12,552 bases of DNA from Deltaproteobacteria bacterium (GCA_030654645.1 JAURXC010000172.1:1-12552), one strand, 5' to 3'. Positions 1-6,721 are shown, numbered from the stretch's first letter. Notes: generated by a model from the sequence alone, not told the origin. Numbers and translations: made by a program.

Positions 1-1379
1 AGAGCTCAAGCGCACCCACCACGAAATTCCCCGAGATCAAGAAGTCCTTCATCGACGAAATGGCCGAGCATCACGGTCACGGCAAGAAGATCGACGGCCG
101 TGGCGCCAAGGACATGCCGGCCATGATGGGTGGCAAGCCGGGCAGCGGTGTGGTCACCAACAACGTGGCCAATGGTCTGCTCAAAAATCCGGATGCGATC
201 AAGGTTTTCATCAGCACCTGGAGTAACTTCAATTTCTCTGCTACCGGCGCTCATCGTTGGGACAAGGCCATGGCCAAGATCCCATTCTTCGTGCACATGG
301 TTACCAATGCCTCGGAAATGTCCCAGTTTGCGGACATCATCCTTCCGGCCACCTTCGGCCCGACCGAGAAGCTCTCCATCATCACCAACATGGCCAACCT
401 GCACGGCCACATGTCGATTCAGCAGGCGGTCACCAAGCCGCTTTGGAACGTAAAGGCCGAAGAGACCGAAGTCATGTGGCTCCTGGCTGAAAAGCTGAAG
501 GCCAGAGGTTTTGCCAACCTGTACAACTACTATGCCTCTTTCGAAGACCCGGAAACAAAGAAAAAGCCGGCCAATGCCACGGAATTCGCTGAAATTGCAG
601 CCAAAATAAGTTCCCAAAAGGCTTGGGACGGCAAGGAGAAGATGAAGGGCGACCAGATTACCGGTTGGGCCGAGTTCAAGAAGAAAGGCATCTATAATTC
701 CGAAACCTATAAATATAAGAAAAACTGGGGCAAGGACAATCCGGAGACCAAGAAGTTCGAGGGCAAGTTCAAGACCGAAACCAAGAAGTTCGAGTTCTAC
801 AGCGAGACCATGAAGAAGGCCCTCGGCGAACACGCCAAGAAGCACAACACCAGCATCGACGACATTCTCAAGTCCAGCGGCTATGAAGCCCAGGGCGAAC
901 TGGCCTTTGTGCCGCATTACGAGTCACCCAAGCGGCACGGCAGCGACAAGGAATATCCGTTCACCTTCATCGACTACAAATCGCGTCTCAATCGCGAGGG
1001 GCGCAGCCAGAACACGGTCTGGTACCAGGAGTTCAAGAAAGTTGACGTGGGTGACGACAGCTGGGATGACGTGGTCAAGATCAATCCGCTTGACGGCAAG
1101 AAGCTCGGCATCAAAACCGGAGATACGGTGCGCCTGACTTCGACCACCGGTTCCATCGTCACCAAGGCCAAGCTTTGGGAAGGTGTCCGGCCCGGCACGA
1201 TTGCCAAGTGTTATGGGCAGGGGCACTGGGCCTATGGCCGCGTCGCGGCCAAGGACTATGCCAAGGCACAGCCGCGTGGTGGCAACAACAACGAACTGCT
1301 GGTTGATGATTATGATCGTCTCAGTGGCGCTACCGCACGCAATGGCGGCTTCACCGGCGTTAAAATCGAGAAAGCCTAG
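1..1379 (+). CDS. Molybdopterin oxidoreductase catalytic subunit, C-terminal part (ArrA/PsrA/PhsA-like), 5' partial
   Basis: The reading frame is open from the left edge (first full codon at 3) to the TAG at 1377-1379, giving 458 visible residues. The first ATG, at 60, is internal, because in-frame protein precedes it. The visible part covers the end of the molybdopterin-binding core, with the ADIILPATFGPTE motif typical of the DMSO reductase family, and the C-terminal pterin-binding barrel (KLGIKTGDTVRLTSTTGSI, then GQGHWAYGR, then a GGNNNELL segment). The Tat signal, N-terminal [4Fe-4S] site and Mo ligand would lie upstream. Family enzymes of this type are periplasmic reductases of about 800-900 residues, so roughly half is present. 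A lysine-rich stretch (558-845) separates the core from the C-terminal domain. From memory the C-terminal half and the partner subunit resemble arsenate respiratory reductase, but polysulfide, thiosulfate, antimonate or another oxyanion cannot be excluded. The partner gene follows after 20 bases. Confidence 0.88.
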   Translation, partial: SSSAPTTKFPEIKKSFIDEMAEHHGHGKKIDGRGAKDMPAMMGGKPGSGVVTNNVANGLLKNPDAIKVFISTWSNFNFSATGAHRWDKAMAKIPFFVHMVTNASEMSQFADIILPATFGPTEKLSIITNMANLHGHMSIQQAVTKPLWNVKAEETEVMWLLAEKLKARGFANLYNYYASFEDPETKKKPANATEFAEIAAKISSQKAWDGKEKMKGDQITGWAEFKKKGIYNSETYKYKKNWGKDNPETKKFEGKFKTETKKFEFYSETMKKALGEHAKKHNTSIDDILKSSGYEAQGELAFVPHYESPKRHGSDKEYPFTFIDYKSRLNREGRSQNTVWYQEFKKVDVGDDSWDDVVKINPLDGKKLGIKTGDTVRLTSTTGSIVTKAKLWEGVRPGTIAKCYGQGHWAYGRVAAKDYAKAQPRGGNNNELLVDDYDRLSGATARNGGFTGVKIEKA

Positions 1380-1399
1380 GAAAGGGGGGATACTATACT

Positions 1400-2170
1400 A
1401 TGTCTAAACAATACGGAATGGTCATTGACCTTCAGAAATGTGTCGGCTGCGGCGCCTGCGCCCTGGCCTGCAAAACCGAAAACAATACCCAGGCCCGGTC
1501 CAACGGCCAGACCTTTAACTGGGCCGATTTCATCTACAAGGAAGAGGGGAAATTCCCCAAGCTTGCTTTCACCGCGATCCCGGTGCTCTGCAACCACTGC
1601 AGCGACGCACCCTGTGTCAAGGCCTGCCCGGTGCAGCCCAAGGCCATGTTCAAAACCGCCGACGGCATCACCATGCATAACGATGAACGCTGCATCGGCT
1701 GTCGCCGCTGCCAGAAAGCCTGTCCCTACAGCGCCACGGACGTGGCCAAGGAAAAAGCCGCTTACTCGGTTATCAGCGCCAATATCGGCAAAGAGGCCCC
1801 CCATGCCGCTTCACGCGACACCAGCGAGCTGATCAAGGACTGTACCGCTTCCGGCGCTGAGACAGCGAAAATGGCGGGTGGCGTTATCCCCAACCAGCAC
1901 AAGTACAGCCATGCTGACTATGAAAGCATCCGCAAGCAGGGAGTGGTTGAGAAGTGCATCTTCTGCGCACACCGTGTTGCCAAAGGCGAACAGCCCAACT
2001 GTGTGGTGGCCTGTCCGGCCAAGGCAAGAATCTTCGGCGATCTGAACGACGCTTCCAGTGAACCGGCCAAGCAGCTGAAGAAGTACAAGCCGATGCGCCT
2101 CAAGGAAGAGAAGAAGACCCGGCCGAACGTGGCTTACATCCGTGCTTTCAAGGGTAGTAACAAGGTCTGA
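1400..2170 (+). CDS. Four-cluster [4Fe-4S] electron-transfer subunit of the molybdoenzyme (ArrB/PsrB/DmsB-like)
   Basis: This 256-residue protein carries 16 cysteines in the classic four-cluster arrangement of DMSO-reductase-family beta subunits: C14/C17/C20/C24, C64/C67/C72/C76, C98/C101/C104/C108 and C186/C189/C201/C205. It would pass electrons between the quinone pool or a cytochrome and the [4Fe-4S] cluster of the catalytic subunit. There is no signal peptide; such subunits are normally exported by riding with the Tat-tagged catalytic subunit. The start YGMVIDLQKCVGCGAC and the long segment between cluster motifs 3 and 4 (residues 109-185) resemble ArrB-type proteins more than the shorter PsrB. 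C148 in that segment is an extra cysteine. The ATG at 1400 follows a run of six G at 1384-1389, a good ribosome site. No NrfD/PsrC-type membrane anchor gene follows, so it must lie upstream of the window, elsewhere, or be replaced by a cytochrome. Confidence 0.92.
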   Translation: MSKQYGMVIDLQKCVGCGACALACKTENNTQARSNGQTFNWADFIYKEEGKFPKLAFTAIPVLCNHCSDAPCVKACPVQPKAMFKTADGITMHNDERCIGCRRCQKACPYSATDVAKEKAAYSVISANIGKEAPHAASRDTSELIKDCTASGAETAKMAGGVIPNQHKYSHADYESIRKQGVVEKCIFCAHRVAKGEQPNCVVACPAKARIFGDLNDASSEPAKQLKKYKPMRLKEEKKTRPNVAYIRAFKGSNKV

Positions 2171-2201
2171 TGGCGCACCGTTGACTGTTGATGTACATTG
2201 C

Positions 2202-2227
2202 CGGGATGGGGCGCAGGTCCCATCCCG
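2202..2227 (+). terminator. Intercistronic hairpin, possible attenuator or mRNA processing site
   Basis: In the 77-base gap between the Fe-S subunit and the chaperone gene, GGGATGGG (2203-2210) and CCCATCCC (2219-2226) form a perfect 8-bp stem, extended by the C2202-G2227 pair, with an 8-base loop. It is followed by GCTTTC and not by a run of T, so it is not a canonical intrinsic terminator. It ends only 20 bases before the chaperone ATG. It could lower expression of the two accessory genes relative to the structural subunits, or stabilise the upstream mRNA; both roles are inference. Confidence 0.5.
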
Positions 2228-2247
2228 CTTTCATAAGGATACAAACC

Positions 2248-2886
2248 ATGAAAGACTCTCCAGACCTCGCAGCATTTCGAGAAGATATATACCGCCTGCT
2301 GGCGGCCAGTTTCTATCCACCAACCGTGGAATTTCTGACTGAAAACTGCTGGGCCTCTCTTGCGGGGCTTCTTGAACAGACCTTTCCGGATGCTGCGCGA
2401 CATGCGCGCGATGCGGTTAAGGCCATTGGAACAGACCTTGACAGCCTGGCGGTGGAACATGCCAGGCTGTTTATCGGCCCCTTCCACCTGGTTGCCCCAC
2501 CCTATGGCTCTATCTATCTCGACGAGGCAAAAACCGTCATGGGAGATTCCACTGCCAGGGTCGCTGCCTATTACCATTCCTGCGGCCTGCAGTTGGCTGA
2601 TGACTTTCACGAACTGCCGGACCACTTTGCGGTAGAACTTGAGTTCATGTCGTTTCTTGCGTTCAGGCAACGTGAAGCGGAAACCGCCGGGGACCGGTGT
2701 GAAGTGGCGAAATATGCCGGTTTGCAAGGAGAGTTCCTTGAAAAATTCCTGATACCCTGGCTGGAGCCGTTTACCGGCGCCATCATCGATGACGGTGAAT
2801 CCCCTTTTTACCAGGCGCTGGCCCGCTGTACCGCAGCTTTCATCAGCGCGGATTACGCAGCCTTGAAGCGCAAGAGCAATGCTTGA
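2248..2886 (+). CDS. TorD/DmsD/ArrD-family molybdoenzyme maturation chaperone
   Basis: This is a 212-residue, mainly helical cytoplasmic protein of the TorD-like family. Such chaperones bind the twin-arginine leader and folded core of the molybdoenzyme, hold it for molybdopterin insertion and delay Tat export until it is mature. Family signatures are visible: EHARLFIGP (70-78), PPYGSIY (84-90) and LPDHFAVELEFM (123-134). The ATG at 2248 is chosen because AAGGAT (2235-2240) sits at the right distance. Upstream in-frame ATGs at 2188 and 2191 would add about 20 residues that run through the intercistronic hairpin and look unlike the family N-terminus. The length fits TorD-like proteins of about 200 residues. 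The gene overlaps the next one by 8 bases. Its place directly behind the reductase subunits makes the upstream catalytic subunit its likely client. Confidence 0.88.
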   Translation: MKDSPDLAAFREDIYRLLAASFYPPTVEFLTENCWASLAGLLEQTFPDAARHARDAVKAIGTDLDSLAVEHARLFIGPFHLVAPPYGSIYLDEAKTVMGDSTARVAAYYHSCGLQLADDFHELPDHFAVELEFMSFLAFRQREAETAGDRCEVAKYAGLQGEFLEKFLIPWLEPFTGAIIDDGESPFYQALARCTAAFISADYAALKRKSNA

Positions 2887-3823
2887 CCGCGAAACGGACA
2901 TTGGCGCCAGGGATGACCTGCGCATCGAATCTTCCCGCTGTAAGCGGATGCGCTTCAGTGAAAGCGATTGCAGGCGTTGTATCGACATCTGCCCGCACGG
3001 AGCGGTTACACTTGACGGCGGCCTCGCCATAGATCCCGAACGGTGCCGTGGCTGCCTGCTCTGCACGGCTGTCTGCCCGGTTGGGGCACTGGAACATAAC
3101 AGCGACTTTGCCGCCTGCATGACACAATTGTCCCGAGTGCCGGAGCCGGTTTTGGGCTGCATCCGTACGAAAGAGTCCTCCAATGCAAGTCTGGTCTGTC
3201 TCGGAGGACTCTCGGAAGAACATCTGCTGGCGTTAATCCATACGCTGGCAGGGAGCTTGACCCTCAACCTGTCGATTTGTGGCGACTGCCCCAACAGCCA
3301 CGGCATTTCCGAGCTTAAATCGCGACTGGAGGCTGTTTCAGCGGCAGGGTTGGATTGCGGCGCCTGCCGTATCGACCTTGCGGAATCTGTGCGGGATATC
3401 CGTTACCGGGATGAATCCGTAGACCGCCGGAGTTTTTTCAAGTCGTTTGGCAGCGCGCTTTTCAAGAGTGCAGCGGTCGTGCTTTCCAGCAGCAATGAAC
3501 AGGCTGAACCGTGCATCGGATATGCAGAAAAACGATTGCCATTCAGGAGGGAATTACTAAACAGTATCAGGAGCAAACTGAGCCAGGAGCTGGAAATACA
3601 GGTTCAGAAACATTACTGTAGTTGCGTATCCTTTGAAAACACCTGCACAAAATGCCAAGGGTGTGTTGCAATATGTCCCACTGGAGCATTGCACGGTGCA
3701 TCATCAGAAGATACGCCGGTATTTGATCAACTGCGTTGTACCGGTTGTGCTCTTTGCGTGGAATTTTGCCTGGATCAAGCTTTGCGGATCAGCCGGAATA
3801 ATTCATCACAGATGGAATTTTAA
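2879..3823 (+). CDS. Multi-cluster ferredoxin with internal RR motif (NapF-like C-terminal half), possible reductase maturation factor
   Basis: This 314-residue protein has no N-terminal signal peptide and appears to have three parts. Residues 1-75 hold a dicluster ferredoxin module: C21/C31/C34/C38, where the first cysteine is displaced, and C56/C59/C62/C66. Residues 88-165 form a cysteine-bearing alpha/beta-looking segment with LVCLGGLS (105-112), CGDCPN (134-139) and C160/C163. Residues 182-190, DRRSFFKSF, resemble a twin-arginine motif and are followed by a short apolar stretch. Residues 247-300 hold a second dicluster module: C256/C259/C262/C266 and C287/C290/C293/C297, with extra cysteines at 247 and 249. 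An RR motif followed by clusters recalls NapF, a cytoplasmic protein implicated in Fe-S loading of the nitrate reductase NapA. A similar role for the upstream reductase is inference. The ATG overlaps the chaperone gene by 8 bases and has no strong ribosome site, which suggests translational coupling. I do not know a named family for the full architecture. Confidence 0.8.
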   Translation: MLDRETDIGARDDLRIESSRCKRMRFSESDCRRCIDICPHGAVTLDGGLAIDPERCRGCLLCTAVCPVGALEHNSDFAACMTQLSRVPEPVLGCIRTKESSNASLVCLGGLSEEHLLALIHTLAGSLTLNLSICGDCPNSHGISELKSRLEAVSAAGLDCGACRIDLAESVRDIRYRDESVDRRSFFKSFGSALFKSAAVVLSSSNEQAEPCIGYAEKRLPFRRELLNSIRSKLSQELEIQVQKHYCSCVSFENTCTKCQGCVAICPTGALHGASSEDTPVFDQLRCTGCALCVEFCLDQALRISRNNSSQMEF

Positions 3824-3861
3824 TCAAAAAGATGGGGAAACCCTTGCGGATTTCCCCATCT
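3824..3861 (-). terminator. Intrinsic terminator of rplM-rpsI, possibly bidirectional
   Basis: An 11-bp perfect inverted repeat, AGATGGGGAAA (3830-3840) and TTTCCCCATCT (3851-3861), flanks a 10-base loop. Read on the minus strand the stem is followed by a five-T run and then GATT, which is a good rho-independent terminator for rpsI. On the plus strand the same stem lies just past the stop of the ferredoxin gene but lacks a T tail, so it would be a weaker stop there. It separates two converging transcription units. Confidence 0.85.
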
Positions 3862-3888
3862 GACAAACCAGTATGTGTAACCAGGCGA

Positions 3889-4281
3889 TTAACGCTTGGA
3901 GAACTGGAACCTTGCGCGAGCTGCTTTTCTGCCGTATTTCTTGCGCTCTTTAACGCGTGAGTCGCGTGTGATGAAACCGGCTTTTTTGAGTACGCCGCGC
4001 AGTTCGGGCTCATGCAGCAGCAGGGCCTTGGTGATGCCGTGCTTGATGGCGCCGGCCTGGCCGGTGTCGCCACCGCCGGATACGGTTACGTAGACATCGA
4101 AGATGCCGACTTTCTCGACCAGTTCAAACGGCTGGCGAACAACCATCTTGGATGTTTCACGGCCAAAGTACTCATCCAGGGTCTTGTTGTTGACGGTGAA
4201 TGTGCCTACACCAGGCTTGAGCCATACACGAGCGATTGAGCTCTTGCGCTTGCCTGTTCCATAATAGCTGACTGCTGCCAT
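3889..4281 (-). CDS. rpsI: 30S ribosomal protein S9
   Basis: This 130-residue protein is S9 of the small ribosomal subunit. It starts with the typical YYGTGKRKSSIARVWL and ends with the basic tail KYGRKAARARFQFSKR, whose C-terminal end reaches the P-site tRNA on the 30S subunit. GGGDTGQAGAIKHGITKALL in the middle is also characteristic. Length matches bacterial S9. On the minus strand the ATG at 4281 is preceded by AAGGAG (4290-4295), a strong ribosome site. It follows rplM by 20 bases, the conserved L13-S9 gene pair, and is closed by the terminator at 3824-3861. Confidence 0.98.
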   Translation of the reverse strand: MAAVSYYGTGKRKSSIARVWLKPGVGTFTVNNKTLDEYFGRETSKMVVRQPFELVEKVGIFDVYVTVSGGGDTGQAGAIKHGITKALLLHEPELRGVLKKAGFITRDSRVKERKKYGRKAARARFQFSKR

Positions 4282-4301
4282 ATCGTTTTCTCCTTGGAGT
4301 A

Positions 4302-4730
4302 TTAAAGTGCCAGGTTCTTGGGCTGCTGAGCTTCGTGGGGATGGTTGGGTCCCGCATAAATCTTCAGCTTGCTGAGCATGGCCCGTGCGAGTTTGTTCTT
4401 GGGGAGCATCCCCTTGACAGCCTTCTTGATCAGGTCTTCAGGCTTCTTGACAAGCAGTTCGCCGGCCGTGATTTCCTTCAGGCCGCCTACGTAACCCGAG
4501 TGGCTGTAATAGATCTTGTCGGCCAGTTTGCGCCCGGTCAGTGCGATCTTCTCCGCGTTTACCACGATGACGAAATCGCCGGTGTCAACGCTGGGGGTGT
4601 AGATGGCTTTGTTCTTGCCGCGCAGGATTGAGGCCACCTGGGTCGAAAGACGTCCCAGGACAGCATCCTGAGCATCCACAATGTACCAATCGCGCTTTAC
4701 ATTCTCAGCTTTTGCAACTTCTGTTTTCAT
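4302..4730 (-). CDS. rplM: 50S ribosomal protein L13
   Basis: This 142-residue protein is L13, an early-assembling protein of the large subunit that binds 23S rRNA. DWYIVDAQDAVLGRLST near the start and the signature GMLPKNKLARAMLSKLKIY followed by GPNHPHEAQQP near the end are diagnostic. The ATG at 4730 is preferred because GAGG sits about six bases upstream and it gives the usual 142 residues. An in-frame GTG at 4742 would add four residues but overlaps that ribosome site. It heads the rplM-rpsI pair. A palindrome in its leader (4754-4767) could be a regulatory hairpin. Confidence 0.98.
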   Translation of the reverse strand: MKTEVAKAENVKRDWYIVDAQDAVLGRLSTQVASILRGKNKAIYTPSVDTGDFVIVVNAEKIALTGRKLADKIYYSHSGYVGGLKEITAGELLVKKPEDLIKKAVKGMLPKNKLARAMLSKLKIYAGPNHPHEAQQPKNLAL

Positions 4731-4753
4731 ATAGATCCTCACGCCGTGTACAA

Positions 4754-4767
4754 CCTGACAGGTCAGG
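4754..4767 (-). promoter_or_regulatory. Palindrome in the rplM 5' leader
   Basis: CCTGAC (4754-4759) and GTCAGG (4762-4767) form a perfect 14-base dyad with a 2-base centre. As RNA it could fold into a small hairpin with a four-base loop. It lies between the proposed rplM promoter and the rplM ribosome site, so it is probably transcribed. L13 is known to repress its own operon through mRNA leaders in some bacteria. Whether this element does that, or is a DNA operator, is not known. Confidence 0.4.
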
Positions 4768-4790
4768 CCATGATTTTTTTGAAGAGGTGT

Positions 4791-4820
4791 AACTTACTTG
4801 AAACTGTCAGAGTGTGTCAA
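4791..4820 (-). promoter_or_regulatory. Sigma-70-type promoter of rplM-rpsI
   Basis: On the minus strand a perfect -35 box TTGACA (4815-4820) is followed after 18 bases by TAAGTT (4791-4796) as a moderate -10 box. A run of nine T lies just upstream on the same strand (complement of about 4822-4830) and could act as an AT-rich upstream element. The predicted transcript would begin near 4784 and carry a leader of about 55 bases. Confidence 0.6.
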
Positions 4821-4872
4821 GCAAAAAAAAACATTCAGAGAATTGAGACGATCCGTGCGCATGAACAGTATG

Positions 4873-4901
4873 TTGTAATTGATCGGATTCCATGCTAGAT
4901 A
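4873..4901 (+). promoter_or_regulatory. Weak candidate promoter of gatCAB
   Basis: TTGTAA (4873-4878) is followed after 17 bases by TAGATA (4896-4901); an overlapping GATATT (4898-4903) is an alternative -10. The match is only partial. It is listed because gatC is the first gene of its operon, is transcribed away from rplM, and must have a promoter within this 207-base divergent region. Confidence 0.3.
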
Positions 4902-4937
4902 TTAACGCTTAATTATCGGATTTACGGGGTAGATTAT

Positions 4938-5225
4938 ATGAGCATATCGGTAACGGATGTTGAATATGTGGCACGCTTGGCGCGGCTTGAACTGGGCGCG
5001 GATGAGAAGGAAGTCTTTGCCGGGCAGATGAACGCCATTCTCGGTTATGTGGAAAAACTCAAGGGGCTTGATACCGACGGTGTAATTCCGACATCGCATG
5101 CGGTGCCGATGGAGAATGCTTTCCGCGAGGATCTGGTCCGTGCGCCGATCGGTGTTGACAAGGCGCTCGGCAATGCCCCGCAACGATCCGGATCGTTTTT
5201 CAACGTTCCGCAAGTAATAGAATAG
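4938..5225 (+). CDS. gatC: Asp-tRNA(Asn)/Glu-tRNA(Gln) amidotransferase subunit C
   Basis: This 95-residue protein is GatC, the small subunit that wraps around the GatA-GatB interface and stabilises the amidotransferase. The start VTDVEYVARLARLEL, the central ILGYVEKLKGLDTDGV and the C-terminal FFNVPQVIE are typical, as is the length. The ATG at 4938 follows a weak GGGG ribosome site (4926-4929). The stop is 13 bases before gatA. The gene starts the gatC-gatA-gatB operon. Confidence 0.96.
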   Translation: MSISVTDVEYVARLARLELGADEKEVFAGQMNAILGYVEKLKGLDTDGVIPTSHAVPMENAFREDLVRAPIGVDKALGNAPQRSGSFFNVPQVIE

Positions 5226-5238
5226 GCAAGGATTTTTC

Positions 5239-6696
5239 ATGGACACTATTGATATGACGATTCACGGGCTGCACCAGGCCCTGGAGTCGAAGCAGTTATC
5301 CTCGGTCGAGGCGACCAAAGCCATGCTGGCGCGGATAGAAGCGGTGGAGCCGCAGGTCGGCTCGTTCATCACGGTCACACCGGAGCAGGCGTTGGCTGGG
5401 GCCGAAGCGGCCGACCGTCGCATCGCGGCGGGCGACATGGACATACTGACCGGAGTTCCGTTGGCGCTGAAGGATATCTTCCTGACGGAAGGGATCCGCA
5501 CGACCTGCGGGTCGCGCATCCTGGACAATTTTATCCCTCCCTACAGCGCCACTTCCTGGGAAAAACTGCGCGATCGTGGCGCGGTGCTGCTGGGCAAGCT
5601 GAACCAGGACGAGTTCGCGATGGGCTCCTCCAACGAGTCCAGCGCTTTTGGCGTCTGCCGCAACCCCTGGGACACGACCCGCATTCCGGGCGGTTCATCG
5701 GGAGGGTCGGCGGCGGCCATCGCCGCCCGCCAGGCAACCGCCACGCTGGGCACCGACACCGGCGGATCGATCCGCCAGCCGGCTTCCCACTGCGGTTGCG
5801 TCGGGCTGAAACCGACCTACGGCCGGGTCTCGCGTTACGGCGTGATCGCATACGCTTCATCCCTGGACCAGGTCGGACCGCTGACCCGCGATGTGACCGA
5901 CTGCGCCATCATGCTGGGGGCGCTGGCCGGTTACGATCCCAAGGATTCCACCAGCGTCGATCTGGCCGTGCCGGATTACGTCGCGACCCTCCCGAACGGT
6001 GTCAAGGGGCTCAGGATCGGCCTGCCCAGGGAGTATTTCATTGCCGGGCTCGACGCCGATGTCCAGAAGGCCATGGACGCCGCCATCGAAACCTATCGGC
6101 GGCTGGGCGCCGAATTCGTCGATATCTCGCTGCCCCATACCGATTATGCCGTGGCGACCTACTATCTGATTGCCACCGCCGAGGCCAGTTCCAACCTCGC
6201 CCGCTACGAAGGTGTCCGCTTCGGCCACAGGAGCGCCAACGCCGAGGGGCTGATCGACATGATGACCAAAAGCCGCAGCGAAGGTTTCGGCGCCGAGGTC
6301 AAGCGCCGCATCATGCTGGGCACCTACGCCCTCTCCTCCGGATATTACGACGCCTATTACGTCAAGGCCCAGAAGGTCCGTACGCTGATCATGAACGATT
6401 TCATCAAGGCCTTTGCGGATGTAGACGTGATGTTGACCCCGGTCGCGCCGACCCCGGCCTTCAAAATCGGCGAGAAAGTCAACGACCCGCTGCAGATGTA
6501 CCTGTCGGATATCTTCACGATTCCGGTCAATCTGGCCGGGACCTGCGCCATGTCGCTGCCGGCCGGTTTTTCGACGGACGGGCTTCCGATCGGAGTGCAG
6601 CTGATCGGCAGGCCCTTCGGTGAGGAGGCCATCCTGCGCGCCGGATACGCCTTCGAGCAGGCCACCGAATGGCACCGGGCGAGCGCGAACCTATAA
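5239..6696 (+). CDS. gatA: Asp-tRNA(Asn)/Glu-tRNA(Gln) amidotransferase subunit A (glutamine amidase)
   Basis: This 485-residue amidase-signature enzyme hydrolyses glutamine and sends the ammonia to GatB, which amidates mischarged Glu-tRNA(Gln) or Asp-tRNA(Asn). The full Ser-cisSer-Lys triad is visible: K78 in PLALKDIF, S153 in GGSSGGS (151-157) and S177 in GTDTGGSIRQPAS (171-183). These positions are one residue off the Staphylococcus aureus numbering as I recall it. Length is normal. The ATG at 5239 has AAGGA six bases upstream. The gene lies between gatC and gatB. No truncation or missing catalytic residue is seen. Confidence 0.98.
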   Translation: MDTIDMTIHGLHQALESKQLSSVEATKAMLARIEAVEPQVGSFITVTPEQALAGAEAADRRIAAGDMDILTGVPLALKDIFLTEGIRTTCGSRILDNFIPPYSATSWEKLRDRGAVLLGKLNQDEFAMGSSNESSAFGVCRNPWDTTRIPGGSSGGSAAAIAARQATATLGTDTGGSIRQPASHCGCVGLKPTYGRVSRYGVIAYASSLDQVGPLTRDVTDCAIMLGALAGYDPKDSTSVDLAVPDYVATLPNGVKGLRIGLPREYFIAGLDADVQKAMDAAIETYRRLGAEFVDISLPHTDYAVATYYLIATAEASSNLARYEGVRFGHRSANAEGLIDMMTKSRSEGFGAEVKRRIMLGTYALSSGYYDAYYVKAQKVRTLIMNDFIKAFADVDVMLTPVAPTPAFKIGEKVNDPLQMYLSDIFTIPVNLAGTCAMSLPAGFSTDGLPIGVQLIGRPFGEEAILRAGYAFEQATEWHRASANL

Positions 6697-6721
6697 AAAC
6701 AAATTTCGGAGTAGACTTGAT

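Noticed and set aside
6..917. 303-codon minus-strand frame over the molybdoenzyme gene
   Set aside because: Shadow of the plus-strand frame, which carries recognisable molybdopterin-oxidoreductase motifs.
2134..3306. Long open frame on the minus strand (390 codons) opposite the chaperone and ferredoxin genes
   Set aside because: It is antisense to two genes with clear family motifs, has no recognisable domain and is a codon-bias shadow.
4902..5246. 114-codon minus-strand frame covering gatC
   Set aside because: Antisense to gatC, which has conserved start, length and C-terminal motif; the minus-strand protein has no recognisable features.
5761..5776. Perfect 16-bp palindrome GGCGGATCGATCCGCC
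   Set aside because: It encodes the invariant GGSIRQ residues around the catalytic serine of GatA, so protein constraint and GC-rich codons explain it.
5796..6675. Long alternative frames on both strands inside gatA
   Set aside because: Arginine- and proline-rich translations typical of out-of-frame GC-rich DNA; gatA has intact catalytic motifs across the same bases.
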